Of a stretch of 64,000 bases of DNA, positions 37,420 to 47,323 are shown one piece after another. The notes beneath the pieces are model-generated. The model was not told where the DNA came from. It saw only the letters and a list, made by a program, of their open reading frames with translations, and did not search any database. Positions within the stretch are counted from its first letter, which is position 1; the number at the start of each line of letters is the position of its first letter. The DNA is from Microplitis mediator (taxonomy: Eukaryota; Arthropoda; Insecta; Hymenoptera; Braconidae), in contig NC_079979.1 of the NCBI RefSeq assembly GCF_029852145.1, forward strand, positions 15,057,401 to 15,121,400, read 5' to 3'. A program made the translations under genes and the position numbers.

Positions 37420-37662
37420 ATGGATTTTGACAAAAAACTTCAAGTCGTTCAACGAGTTCTTACGATGTTTAATAGATGGAGCTCAGTTAAAAATCTTGAG
37501 ACGCGTGGTGAAATGTCATTTCAACACTCACTTTTCACAACACCGGAGGAAGTCAAGGACAGCTATTTTGATTTTAACTTCTTTGCACCGGTCGATAAAC
37601 AGCCGTTTAGGGTTCGCAACGCAGACGTCATAAAGCGCGCAAATCAGGCCTGCGTTAAATAA
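37420..37662 (+). CDS. Small hypothetical protein, 80 residues
   Basis: ATG at 37420, stop TAA at 37660-37662. Unlike nearby AT-only ORFs, codon and residue use is balanced and protein-like: MDFDKKLQVVQRVLTMFN, a central TPEEVKDSYFDFNFF stretch, then a basic tail ending VIKRANQACVK. No signal peptide, transmembrane segment or cysteine motif (one Cys, third from the end). An AATAAA at 37,660-37,665 overlaps the stop, and another lies at about 37,714. The element at 36,999-37,142 lies 280 bp upstream. I do not recognise the family. It could be a real small gene, a last exon, or a fragment of a decayed gene. Confidence 0.4.
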   Translation: MDFDKKLQVVQRVLTMFNRWSSVKNLETRGEMSFQHSLFTTPEEVKDSYFDFNFFAPVDKQPFRVRNADVIKRANQACVK

Positions 37663-38421
37663 ATATATTGTATAACATTTTTTATTTAATATATTCTCAT
37701 TTATTTTTCTCAGAATAAAAGCTCTTAATATCATATGCACTCAGATACCACAAATGGTTAAATGAAACCCCAATAATTGATCAAGTGAATTGAAATCGAA
37801 AAAGAAAGAGATACTGTAAAAAAATGAAAAAGGATTTTCATAGACATTTATCTCAATTAAGTATTTAAAAACTGTAACTAAATGTATATAATAACGATCG
37901 GAAATAATTATTATACATGTATTGTTAAGTATATTTGCTGTCTACGATAATAAATACACATTTACTTTAAATATTTATTTAATATGAATAATAGTCATAA
38001 TCATAAATAATAATTCAAATCACTAGTATTAAAATCCTCTATGAATAGTTATTCATAGCAATCAAACGTAAAAGCCTCTTATTGCCTTTTCAACGTTGTC
38101 AATAAAACACATTTAATCCCGCAGAATTCCAATTAATCACAGTATTGAAAGCTAAATAAATATTATCTCACCAAACACCGACAAATTCGAGTACCCAAAG
38201 TCTCACCCAACCTTCAGAGAGAAATGCTCTTTTAAATCTTTTATATATAGGAGACTCTCTTAGAATGCAAAAATATACTCAAACTCAACTTTTTTATTTT
38301 TAAATCATTGCTTTGTTAATGTATTTAAAATATAGTAAATAAATTGTGTTAACTTATTTTTTGTTATCATAAGGGAAACCCGTACAGGAAAAAGTTATTT
38401 TGAGTCAAGAAAATATTTAGG
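37663..38421. other. No gene seen
   Basis: AT-rich sequence downstream of the small ORF. Nothing else recognised. Confidence 0.45.
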
Positions 38422-38528
38422 AAGAGGTGTGCGAATCTTCGAATTATTCGAATAAATCGAATATTTGATTCGAATTTTGAACCTAATGTCTCCATTTGAT
38501 TCGATTCATCTTTCATTCGCACACTCTT
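38422..38528. mobile_element. 107-bp MITE with AAGAGGTGTGCGAAT ends
   Basis: AAGAGGTGTGCGAAT (38422-38436) is mirrored by ATTCGCACACTCTT (38515-38528). The interior is TTCGAATTATTCGAAT-type palindromes. The ORF on the minus strand is a by-product. Confidence 0.65.
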
Positions 38529-39519
38529 AATTTCTACTTTATCTGAGAAAATTGACATTTCAAAAAAATTTTAATGAATCATGAACATTTACTTTTAGTC
38601 GAGAATTTTCGTTTTCTATGAAGAGCAAAATGAGACCCCATTTAAGAGACAGAAAAATATTATTTACTGAAAATTTTAAATTTAGTGCACTGCCTGAACT
38701 GATCAACTTAACCAATTTTTTTTTTTTAAATTATGGGTAAGCATTTTTGAACAAAAAGAAATTTTTTTTATCAAAAATAGTGTCTTGTTTTTCTCCGGTT
38801 CCCCTATTTTGTTTAACAATTATCACTCTTACATACAAATATAAATTTATTAATTTTATGGTATTTGTTATTTATTGTGTAATCGTTTTATAAATTAAAT
38901 TATGCAGATGTACAATAAATAATTAATTTATTTGCACGCAAAAAAGATTTAATAATGGGCGAATGTAATTTTGCCGTCAATGAATAATAATTATTATTCA
39001 TTAGATACAATGAGCAATTAAAAAAATTTAATTACAATAACATACTCGAACCGATTAATGGAATATCGAAATTAATTAAAAAATCTTTATTCAAAATTAA
39101 ACGAAGAATTTATTTATTATTGACTTGCGAACAATTGATGTTTATTTATTTTATTAATTTCACACGCTGAATTACTTTTAGATTTGATATTTTATCACAG
39201 GGTTATTTTAATGGAAATTTATGTAAAGAAGAGCCAATAGGTCAATGGTAAATAGTGAATTTTTGATATAAATACGTGTAAGTAGCTTATACTTTGTTAA
39301 TTTATTGAATAATTCGTTTATGGTTACATCAGAAGATATTAACCTGCTAATGGCCCAGGTCATTAAAATCAAAACGTAATGTGTTATTATGTTACATTTG
39401 GATTGTTTACACTCAAACGTTATTATAGTCCGCGGGATGAATACAGGTCGTTTTAATCTTTCGATTATTTAATTTTTAATTCATCGAAATTATAATTTTT
39501 AAATATTAACTATCATTAA
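38529..39519. other. No gene seen
   Basis: AT-rich, no ORF with protein-like composition, no structured repeat. Confidence 0.45.
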
Positions 39520-39521
39520 TA

Positions 39522-40006
39522 CACTGTAAAAAGAGCGGTGATAAAAATGGACTAATTTTAACTCCATCCAGTGTTGAAATGAAAGTACACCGGTGTAGGA
39601 GGCGTAATTCGACGGTGTTAAAATACCGGTGTTAAACCGGTATAAAAGAGGAGTAATGCCGGTGTAAAAGCGGGGTAAACTGCGTCCGCTTGGAGTATTA
39701 ACTTTAAAGATTATAAACCACAAAAATGTCAGTTCTTTATGAAAATTAATAAAAAATATTATTCATTAACAACTATAGTGATCGAGTTAGTAAAAATATT
39801 CACAAAGTAAAATATTTTAACACCGGTAAAGAATATATACACCGGCGGCGGCGTTATTTTAACACCGGGGAATTTTTTTTAACACCGGTACAGAATATTT
39901 ACACCGGCGGCGGCGTTATTTTCACACCACTTTCAGTGTTGAAATTTAACACCGCCTATTTTAACACCTACACCGCTTGGACTTACCCCGATGATCTTTT
40001 ACAGTG
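39522..40006. mobile_element. 485-bp TA-flanked MITE, CACTGTAAAAAGAGCGG type
   Basis: CACTGTAAAA at the left and TTTTACAGTG at the right, TA outside both ends (39520-39521, 40007-40008). The interior is rich in ACACCGG/CCGGTGT words in both orientations. It shares the outer CACTGTAAAA with the GGAGTGA family but has a different interior. Confidence 0.75.
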
Positions 40007-40290
40007 TATACTTATATAAGTAAATATAATTTTTCAGCATATTTTGATTAACTTCTAATTTAGGTTTTCACACTCCTCGCCCTTCCCTAATTTATTATGC
40101 CACCTAAATAAAAACTCTGTCATAAAAATTTTTCTCACGAGTTTACAGAACTTATGTTAATTTATAGATAACAATAATTATTAAATTTCATTGAAAAATT
40201 AAAAAATTTTTTTTTTCCGTTTTTTTTTTCGATGATGACTAATTTGCCTAAACGCGAAGAAAATTTTTTGGCAATCGGAATTTTGACCTA

Positions 40291-40910
40291 GGGGAGACCG
40301 GGGCAAGACGTTCCACCTAAGCCGGTTATTATTATTTGTGGCTTTTAACCATCAAGTCGATTTACTCTTGTCCAACTTGAACTCAATTCACCAAAATTTT
40401 GGTGAAGCTCCTGAAAAAACATTTTTTTTTTTGGAGCAAGACGGCCCCCTCCGAAAAAAATGGAAAAAAAAAAATTTTTTTTTTTAATTTTAAAAAAATT
40501 TCCCGCGTAACAAATGTTTATATTTTTCTCTTTAACAAATGTATTTACTTTAATATTACTCGAAATAACCTTTTTTGATATAATACGAGTCATTTTTTCA
40601 CTTCTGTAGAAAATTGATTATTGGTTTTTTTAACTTTTTCAAATGCTCTATTTTAATCCAAATCCATATAATTAACCAAAAAATGATATTTCTATTAAAT
40701 TAATCATGACTAGGTTATAATACTATGAAATACATTTTCTTTTAGAATTTTTGAGTGGTTCATTTTGCCCCAAGTTTCCCGTATCGGGCTAAAAATGAGT
40801 AAATAATCTAAATTTGTGATAATCAAAAGAAAACAAGAAAAAAAACTTTTTGGTTAATTTTTGAGGTGGGCCTTCTTGCCCCAGGTGGGCCGTCTTGCCC
40901 CGGTCTTCCC
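40291..40910. mobile_element. 620-bp TA-flanked TIR element, GGGGAGACCGGGGCAAGACG type
   Basis: GGGGAGACCGGGGCAAGACG at the left; the right end, complemented, reads GGGAAGACCGGGGCAAGACG, with TA outside both. GGGGCAAG/CTTGCCCC words recur inside. Related to the 1.66-kb element at 56,093. The minus-strand ORF (40,345-40,593) is Lys/Phe-rich poly-A/poly-T sequence. Confidence 0.8.
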
Positions 40911-41560
40911 TACTATTTTTTTTTAAATAAATAAAGGAAGAGCTTAAGCATTTTTTTAGGGTTTACCCCCTTCCCCTCCCTCCCGTATATCACATTAATA
41001 ATTTAAATAAATGCGTTAATTTATAAAAAATATTTGACGCGTCATAAACTTGTACGACTTTCACACTAATTCCTTATATAAATTTTTACAAAAATTAATC
41101 CTCCACAGTTATAACTTTTAAATGCAAGTCAGCGATGAAAAAAAAAAAAAATAATAATGACAATAAAATAAAATAATAGCCATTGAAAAATATAATACGA
41201 TAGTCATACGTGAATGTCTTAACTATTCTCATATATTTCTCTCACTTCTGGCTTTCCATCCACAAAGTTTTCTGGAAAACCAAGTAATTTAAAAAGTTTC
41301 TGCCCCATGACATACCGCGATAACAAATTATCCCTGGTCCATTATCCACAAACGCGATTATGATAAGAAAAAAAGAGGGAAATAGTGAAGGAAAGATGTG
41401 AACTTTAATGCAGCAAACTCGTCGCCAGTTACAGCAAGATGGTAAAAGATACCAAAAGAGACGCCTGTTGGTAAGCATTGTACATTTTTTTTCAATCTAC
41501 TCTATTGCAACTACCTACCATCACCACCATCACAGCTATAATAATAATAATCCCGAATCC
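40911..41560. other. No gene seen
   Basis: AT-rich. Short ORFs on both strands at 41,242-41,611 lack domain features. Confidence 0.4.
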
Positions 41561-41564
41561 CGTA

Positions 41565-41757
41565 TCCCGTACAGTAACCGTTTGCTAACTCACTCATCGC
41601 CGAAAAAGTAAAAAGAAACTATGAGTTGCTGTGGAAGAAAAAGGAAAAATATTATAAAATACGAATGCGAAAACTGTTGAGAAGTATAAACCGGAAGTCT
41701 GCTGTTTCTTATTGTAAAAAACTAGAAAATACGATAACAGGCAACTACCAAACTAAC
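41565..41757 (+). repeat. Left copy of a diverged direct repeat flanking the gene array
   Basis: Aligns by eye with 61,050-61,230 in the same orientation. Shared blocks are ACTCACT/GCTCACT, GAAACTATGAG/GAAATTATGAG, AAACCGGAAGT, GTTTCTTA, AAAAAACTAG and GGCAACTA in the same order. It lies 1.5 kb upstream of gene 1. Meaning unknown: old segmental duplication, conserved non-coding element or mobile remnant. Confidence 0.55.
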
Positions 41758-41934
41758 CAAATTTAAATTAACGTTTCCTAACGACAGTTAACTATAATTA
41801 TTTCATTATTTAATATACGATCGAAAAATAATATGACAAGAGTATATGCAGATTAAAAGTATGATGATAAAAAATTTTCAAATAAATACACGGGAACAAA
41901 AAAGGAATTTTTGGACATTTAAGGCCGATTCTGC

Positions 41935-42030
41935 ACCGACTTTTTTGTTAGCCATCGATTGACCCTCTCTGAGCTCGAAAATAGCGGGAAGTTTTGAAGT
42001 TTGCTTACAGGATCAACCATTTTTGTGATA
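41935..42030 (+). repeat. AACTTCCCGC-family repeat, right-end fragment
   Basis: GAGCTCGAAAATAGCGGGAA and the following GTTTGCTTACAGGATCAACC match the right end of the long copies at 16,027 and 51,212. Confidence 0.55.
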
Positions 42031-42196
42031 ACGAAATCTTTGAAAAATTAAAAAAACTGCTAGGCCTAATTGTTGGAAAAATTTTACATTTATTTTACTT
42101 AAACTTTTCATCCTAATGTGACAAAAAATTGTATACACGCCTTAAAAGGATAATAGGATATCTTAACCACCCGTGTCAATGTCTGACGTTTCTTTC

Positions 42197-42785
42197 TACC
42201 CATGCAGGAGCTGCCAGAGTTGAACGACGGGGATCTACTTGGCCCAGCACTGGGGAACCTAGTCTTGGCCATTCAATGGCAACCCAGGCTTGGGCCAAGA
42301 CTGGGTAACCTAGCCTTGGCCGTGACAATGATTACCCGAGCTTGGACCAAGACTGGGTGCCCCTGCCTTGGCCGTCCATTGGCAACCCAGACTTGGGCCA
42401 AGATAGGATTACCCAAGTTTGGCTATGCCTATGGTTTAATAAGTAGATCATATAAATGTATCAGTTCAACATTAGTAGGTTCGTCCAGTAGCTATCGTTC
42501 GGACCCAGCAATCAGAAGGACGGCAGTTCGCGCCCGGAGCCCAGCAGAATTTTCACCGAGATTTTTTCACATCATTTACCTCCTTTTTAATTGAATTTAT
42601 TCGTTTCCTCGATGCATGGGCAAAGTCTGACAACCAAGCATGGGCCAGGTCTAGAAACCAGGTCTGGCCCAGTGTTATCATTCCAAAGTCCTACCAAGGC
42701 TGGACCAAGGCTGGCTTACAAGCTTGGACCACGGTTCTACATACTTGGGCCAAGCCTGGGCCCGTCGTACTTTCCTCTCTGGGTA
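42197..42785. mobile_element. TIR element with CTTGGGCCAAG subterminal repeats
   Basis: Short TACCCA...TGGGTA ends enclose two blocks (42,235-42,420 and 42,610-42,770) built from CTTGGCC, GGGCCAAG and ACTGGG words in opposite orientation. The middle (about 42,475-42,560: GTAGCTATCGTTCGGACCC then GGCAGTTCGCGCCCGG) resembles pol III A- and B-box spacing and may be a tRNA-derived insertion (weak). The ORFs at 42,202 and 42,591 are repeat by-products. Confidence 0.6.
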
Positions 42786-42923
42786 AATGCCTAAAATACT
42801 ATAAGGAGAGATAACTATTGTTGTATGAGAAAAAATGTGTCTGCTGTTTACTAAACTCAAAAATTGAAATTTAGTATTCAGAACTGCAGGCTTTTTTTTT
42901 ATTTAAGGATTCGTGACTTATCA

Positions 42924-43263
42924 TGACTGTTTGATTATAATATCAGTGAGTAATCAAATTCCGATCCAATATTCAATTGATCAGTCAATACTTTCTTATA
43001 ACTCAACGCTATTACTAATCAGGAAGCCACCGAGAGAAATTATTGCCAAGCACTCATTATTTAAATTTTAAATTTTATTTATACTATATTAGATGGCAAT
43101 AATTGGAGATAATAAAAACTACGATACGATTTAACAGAATTATTGTCTTTCATATTGAATATATTCATTAATATTTTCCTAAAAGCAATAATTAATATTA
43201 TCGTTCAAGATTTTTCTCGCTATATTAGATTGCAATAACAATTACAAAAAAAAATAATTAGTC
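42924..43263 (+). promoter_or_regulatory. Upstream module of array gene 1
   Basis: 42,924-43,058 matches, in diverged form, the module before every other array gene (ACTG(A)TTGATT, ATCAGT, GGTAATC-like, ACTCAACGCTAT, ACTAATC, AGGAAG, GAGAAAT). TATATTAG ends 36 nt before the ATG. Its presence shows the module belongs to each gene's 5' side. Confidence 0.5.
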
Positions 43264-44340
43264 ATGAGTAGATGGGCAATAATTGATTTTAGTGGATATT
43301 ATTATGATAGAAAATTTTTAATTAAAGAAATATGTATATATAAAAAACTTTTAGTTAATCGTACTCGTATTATTTTATGGATCACTAGACCTCCTGTAAC
43401 ATATCTTAATCGTGAAGGTCGTAGAACCTATCGTGATTATTATCAAGAATACGGTATTCCGTGGAGAAGGGGTGATTATGAGATCCATAGGTTAATGATT
43501 GAATTATTTCAATTGCTGTTAAGAGGATATCGTATTTATGTAAAAAGTACTACTAAATTTCGTCAATTAGAAAGTTTTATGAATATAAATATTGATCTGC
43601 CAATTCAGATTTTAGATAACTTTGGATTTTACGAAAATATTCCAGTATCGAAAAGTGTTTGTTCTTTTCATTATAAGCGGCTGCCTCGATATTATTGCGC
43701 GTCTGTTAATGCTGAAAAAATGTTTAAATGGTTTACGGAAATGCCAAATTTGACCTACGTCATCGATTTCAATGGATATTATAACGGTAATAATCAATTT
43801 ATTATAAAAGAAATCAGCATTTATGGATTAAATAATAACGGATCAATTGAGCATCATAATTTATTTGTAGCCAAGCTACCGAGTGGTAACTTATCAGATT
43901 CATCGAATCTTAGTAACAGCTATGACCGAAATTATTATGAAAAGTATGGAATAGATCGGACAAGTGGAACTCATGACTTAGCCTACCTTCTAACTATAGT
44001 GAAAAATATTTTCAGTCTTACTAGTGAAAAAAGTTATATATTTGTTAAAAACGAAAATAATAGATACGAATTGAGAAAAATTATCGATGAATCTAAAACT
44101 ATTTTATGTTTAAATAAATTAAATTACAAAGAACAAATAACAATTGGATCATTAAATACTGATTGTATTTATCATACATCAGGAAATATTTATCGAAACA
44201 TGTGTGCCGATTTTAGAGCTCGAATGATGGTTGAGTGGATTGTGAAAATGGAATATTATAAATATGAAAATATAACTGGAAAAATATTATTCGACGTTGC
44301 TTTACTACGAGAACGAAATATGTTTTATAATCATCAATAA
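43264..44340 (+). CDS. Array gene 1: two-domain protein of unknown function, 358 aa
   Basis: Intronless ORF, ATG at 43264. No signal peptide or membrane segment; probably intracellular. The protein is an internal duplication. Half 1 has D8-F-S-G-Y, K21-E22, P43-P44, G64-I-P-W67, Y92-V-K, C133-x2-H136 and C145-A. Half 2 has D168-F-N-G-Y, K182-E183, G229-I-D-R232, F260-V-K-N, C301-x2-H304, C314-A. Cys/His spacing invites a metal-binding guess. This is the most divergent of the six. The Trp of the second G-I-x-W motif is Arg here (232), the P-P of half 2 is missing (KLPS), and residues 205-220 are Ser/Asn-rich. It ends RNMFYNHQ like the others, with AATAAA at 44,369. Family not identified. Function unknown. 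Confidence 0.85.
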   Translation: MSRWAIIDFSGYYYDRKFLIKEICIYKKLLVNRTRIILWITRPPVTYLNREGRRTYRDYYQEYGIPWRRGDYEIHRLMIELFQLLLRGYRIYVKSTTKFRQLESFMNINIDLPIQILDNFGFYENIPVSKSVCSFHYKRLPRYYCASVNAEKMFKWFTEMPNLTYVIDFNGYYNGNNQFIIKEISIYGLNNNGSIEHHNLFVAKLPSGNLSDSSNLSNSYDRNYYEKYGIDRTSGTHDLAYLLTIVKNIFSLTSEKSYIFVKNENNRYELRKIIDESKTILCLNKLNYKEQITIGSLNTDCIYHTSGNIYRNMCADFRARMMVEWIVKMEYYKYENITGKILFDVALLRERNMFYNHQ

Positions 44341-44476
44341 TACTAATCATTTAAATTTAATGATTAAAAATAAAAAAAAAAAGTATAACAAATTTTTGTA
44401 ATATTCCCATGAATGATTGATTTTAATTTTTGCACACCTCGAACGCGAAGCGAAATGCTTCGAGACTCAAAACCTT

Positions 44477-44724
44477 CATACGACTGATTGATTTTAACAT
44501 CAGTTGGTAATCGATACCCACTCGCTATTGATGTAATAAGTCGATGTTTGCTGATTATTCAACGCTATAACCTAAAATATGGGACATATTTAATGTGTGT
44601 TGAAATAATACACTTATAACACACTTGGTTTTAAAGTGTGCATAATTTATGCGATGATTTGCGTGCCACAATCACTTCAGTAATAAAAACGAATAATTCC
44701 TCTTTAAATCTTAGAAAATCGTTG
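44477..44724 (+). promoter_or_regulatory. Upstream module of array gene 2
   Basis: Conserved spacer module (ACTGATTGATTTTAACATCA, TTATTCAACGCTATAACC, TGTGTTGAAATAA) nearly identical to the one before gene 3 (46,971-47,200). It is separated from gene 2 by the MITE at 44,727-45,255. Confidence 0.55.
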
Positions 44725-44726
44725 TA

Positions 44727-45255
44727 AGGTACCCGCGGGTAATAAGGCCTAAGTGACAGAAATTATATTCAAAATAATCGCCTCCGCTAAAGGCTACTCT
44801 AGTAGAAGAGTCTTGCATAGAGATGTTACGACAAGTTTATAGAGTCCCGATACCACGTTCCCTGTCTTCTATATTTCATCATCCGTCATATGCTGTCGTA
44901 GCGCAGATGAAATTATAAAAAATAATCTAGCCTTCTGACTCCTAAAAAGTATTGTTGCTAAATTTAAGTGATGGTTCATCTCTAATACCAATTTTATTGA
45001 GTATAATTAAACTATTGCAGTTTGTTTAACCCATAGGGCTTATTACCCTACCGTAATAAAATAAGGCCTATTCGTATAGTTTGTGGAAAAAGTTTAATTT
45101 TTTGTTTGTTTATGGTAAAAATCACCATTACTTCATTACATTTTATGGGTAATGTATTAAAATAAAGATTAATGATACATTTCGATCATTAAATGCAATA
45201 TTTCCGATGCTATTCAAAATCTCCCTTAGCTAGGCCTTATTACCCACCGGTACCT
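44727..45255. mobile_element. 529-bp TA-flanked MITE inserted upstream of gene 2
   Basis: AGGTACCCGCGGGTAATAAG at the left is mirrored by CTTATTACCCACCGGTACCT at the right, with TA on both sides (44725-44726, 45256-45257). The gene 2-3 spacer lacks it at the corresponding point, which gives an empty-site comparison. No ORF. Confidence 0.85.
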
Positions 45256-45346
45256 TATTCTTTTTTAATTTTATTTATATTTTATTAGAAAAAACTAATT
45301 GAATATAATAAAGACTACCAAGTGATTCATTAACTCAATCATTGTT

Positions 45347-46426
45347 ATGCCGAAAATAGCTATAATTGATTTTAGTGGATATTATTATGACAGAAAATTT
45401 ATTATCAAAGAAATACTGATATTTCAACATCTTCCAAATGATTCCTCGAGTAATAATTTTATAGTAACATTAACTTCTGATCCAAATCTTGAACGTGAAA
45501 ATCGTAAACAATATCGTAAATTTATTAAAAGATGTGGCATTCCATGGTATTGTGGAGATTATGAAGTCCGCTTTTTACGTCGCGATTTATATGATCTTAT
45601 AATAGATGATTATAGTATTATCGTAAAAAATGATGTTAGAATTCGTCAACTGAAAGAATTTCTCAATATTAATGATCTTCAGAATATATTTATTTTCGAT
45701 GACTATGGATTTTATGATGATAATTCACTACGAATAGATTTTTGTCCGGTTCATCTTGGTTCGCGGCGTCGATTTTATTGTGCGTATAATAACGGTATGA
45801 AAATGATAAAATGTTATTGGAACATGTTACAAATCACTAATATGATAATTGATTTCAATGGATATCACGTTAATGACAAAGACTTTATTATGAAAGAATT
45901 TAGCATTTTTGGATTAAACAAATATGGAGTTATTGTGTACCACAATTTCTTTGTATCTAAACCACCGACTGACATAGAAAATTTATCAAATGTTATAGAC
46001 ATTTATCATAAAAAATATTTTGAGAAATACGGAATAGATTGGTCGGATGGTTCTCGTAAATTATCGCATCTTCAAACCATAATAAGAAATATTTTCGAAA
46101 TTTGTAATTCAATTCAACAAATATTTGTGAAAAACAAAGACTATAGAAACGAATTGAGAAAAATAATTAATGAACCAGCTCAATTTATATGTTTAAATAA
46201 ATTTAATTACAAGGAAGAATCAACAAGTGAATCATTACAAACTGATTGTATTTATCATAAACCTGGAAATATTTATCAAAATATGTGTGCTGATTTGAGA
46301 GCTCGAAAAATGGTTGAGTGGATTGTGGAAATGAAATATTATAAGAAAAAAAGACTAGAAAGAAAAATATTATTCGATGTTGCTCTACGGCGAGAACGAA
46401 ATATGTTTTTTGTGACAGAGACTTGA
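45347..46426 (+). CDS. Array gene 2: two-domain protein with altered C-terminus, 359 aa
   Basis: Intronless, ATG at 45347. The preceding in-frame codons contain a TAA, which fixes this start. Half 1: D8-F-S-G-Y, K21-E22, G64-I-P-W67, V93-K-N, C133-x2-H136, C145-A; the P-P pair is lost (TSDPN at 43-47). Half 2: D169-F-N-G-Y, K183-E184, P206-P207, G229-I-D-W232, F260-V-K-N, C301-x2-H304, C314-A. The paralogues end RNMFYNHQ. Here an insertion of about 416 bp (46,408-46,823) replaces the last residues, giving RNMFFVTET and a new stop at 46,424-46,426. The lost ending resumes as TGTTATAATCATCAA at 46,824. The domains are intact, so the gene may still work. No known family recognised. Confidence 0.85.
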   Translation: MPKIAIIDFSGYYYDRKFIIKEILIFQHLPNDSSSNNFIVTLTSDPNLERENRKQYRKFIKRCGIPWYCGDYEVRFLRRDLYDLIIDDYSIIVKNDVRIRQLKEFLNINDLQNIFIFDDYGFYDDNSLRIDFCPVHLGSRRRFYCAYNNGMKMIKCYWNMLQITNMIIDFNGYHVNDKDFIMKEFSIFGLNKYGVIVYHNFFVSKPPTDIENLSNVIDIYHKKYFEKYGIDWSDGSRKLSHLQTIIRNIFEICNSIQQIFVKNKDYRNELRKIINEPAQFICLNKFNYKEESTSESLQTDCIYHKPGNIYQNMCADLRARKMVEWIVEMKYYKKKRLERKILFDVALRRERNMFFVTET

Positions 46427-46823
46427 AATGTACGACATTTAGCGCCTATAACCGGCAGCTAAAAATATTAGATAAAATACAGCTGGTAAAAAAGATAACT
46501 AACCGTTCGAATAGTGACGTCATCGTCGGATCAAAAAATATTTTTTGGTTACACGTGCGATAGCAAACGACCAAAACATATCGAAGTAACTTAACGAGCC
46601 ATCTCGTGACAAAATTTATCATCATTTTAATTCGTACAATTATGGACTTCTATCTCATTTTCAACAAATACTCAAAACAATCTTACCAAATAAATAAACA
46701 CGGGTTTATAACCTGCCATTTATAGGCACTAAATGTAGTGAATTTCAAATATCTGTCACAAAAACTAATGTATTTATCTAGTACAATCGAGTCTAAGGAG
46801 CTCGCACTCGATAGATAAACTAC
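46408..46823. mobile_element. About 416-bp insertion in the 3' end of gene 2
   Basis: Defined by comparison with genes 1 and 3, where ATATGTTTTA(T/C)AATCATCAA is uninterrupted. TGTT occurs at both edges (46404-46407, 46824-46827). The segment at 46,408-46,465 is mirrored by about 46,700-46,766 (GTGACAGA, GAAAT, ACATTTAG, GCCTATAA, GGCAG in both), so it contains an inverted-repeat element with extra sequence on the right. Confidence 0.7.
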
Positions 46824-46970
46824 TGTTATAATCATCAATAATAATAATCTTTTCAATTTAATGATTAAATGTCGAAAAAAAAGTATAACATATTTATTTA
46901 ATATTCCCATGAATAATTAATTTCAATTTTTGGACACCTCGAAAGCGAAGCGGAATAATTCGAGGCTCAA

Positions 46971-47323
46971 AACCTTCATATGACTGATTGATTCTAACAT
47001 CAATAGGTAATCTAATTCCCACTCGCTATTAATGTAATAAGTCGATGTTTGCTGATTATTCAACGCTATAACCTAAAATATGGGACATATTTAATGTGTG
47101 TTGAAATAACACACTTGCAACACACTTGGTTTTAAAGTGTGCATAATTAGTACTATGATTTGCGTGCCGCAATCACTTGAGTAATAAAAAAAAATAATTC
47201 TTAATTAAATCTTGGTAAATCATTATTATTTTTAAAATTTGATTTATATTATATTAGAAGACACTAATCGAAAATAATAAAGACTACAAAGTGATTGAAC
47301 GTGAATTAAACTCGATTAGTACC
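46971..47323 (+). promoter_or_regulatory. Upstream module and core promoter of array gene 3
   Basis: Same spacer module as gene 2. TATATTATATTAG at 47,245-47,257 is a TATA-like element whose last base lies 67 nt before the ATG, as in genes 4-6. The intervening CTACAAAGTGATTGAACGTG is conserved 5' leader. Confidence 0.55.

Noticed and set aside
42202..42860. Gly/Pro/Leu-rich ORFs
   Set aside because: They translate CTTGGGCCAAG subterminal repeats of a TIR element.
47291..47323. Starts 11 codons upstream of the ATG in genes 3-6 (MIERE.../MIQRE...)
   Set aside because: The first codon is GTG in all four (47291, 49362, 53903, 59088), gene 2 has an in-frame stop there, and the ATG that follows aligns with genes 1 and 2. 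The upstream part is conserved leader.
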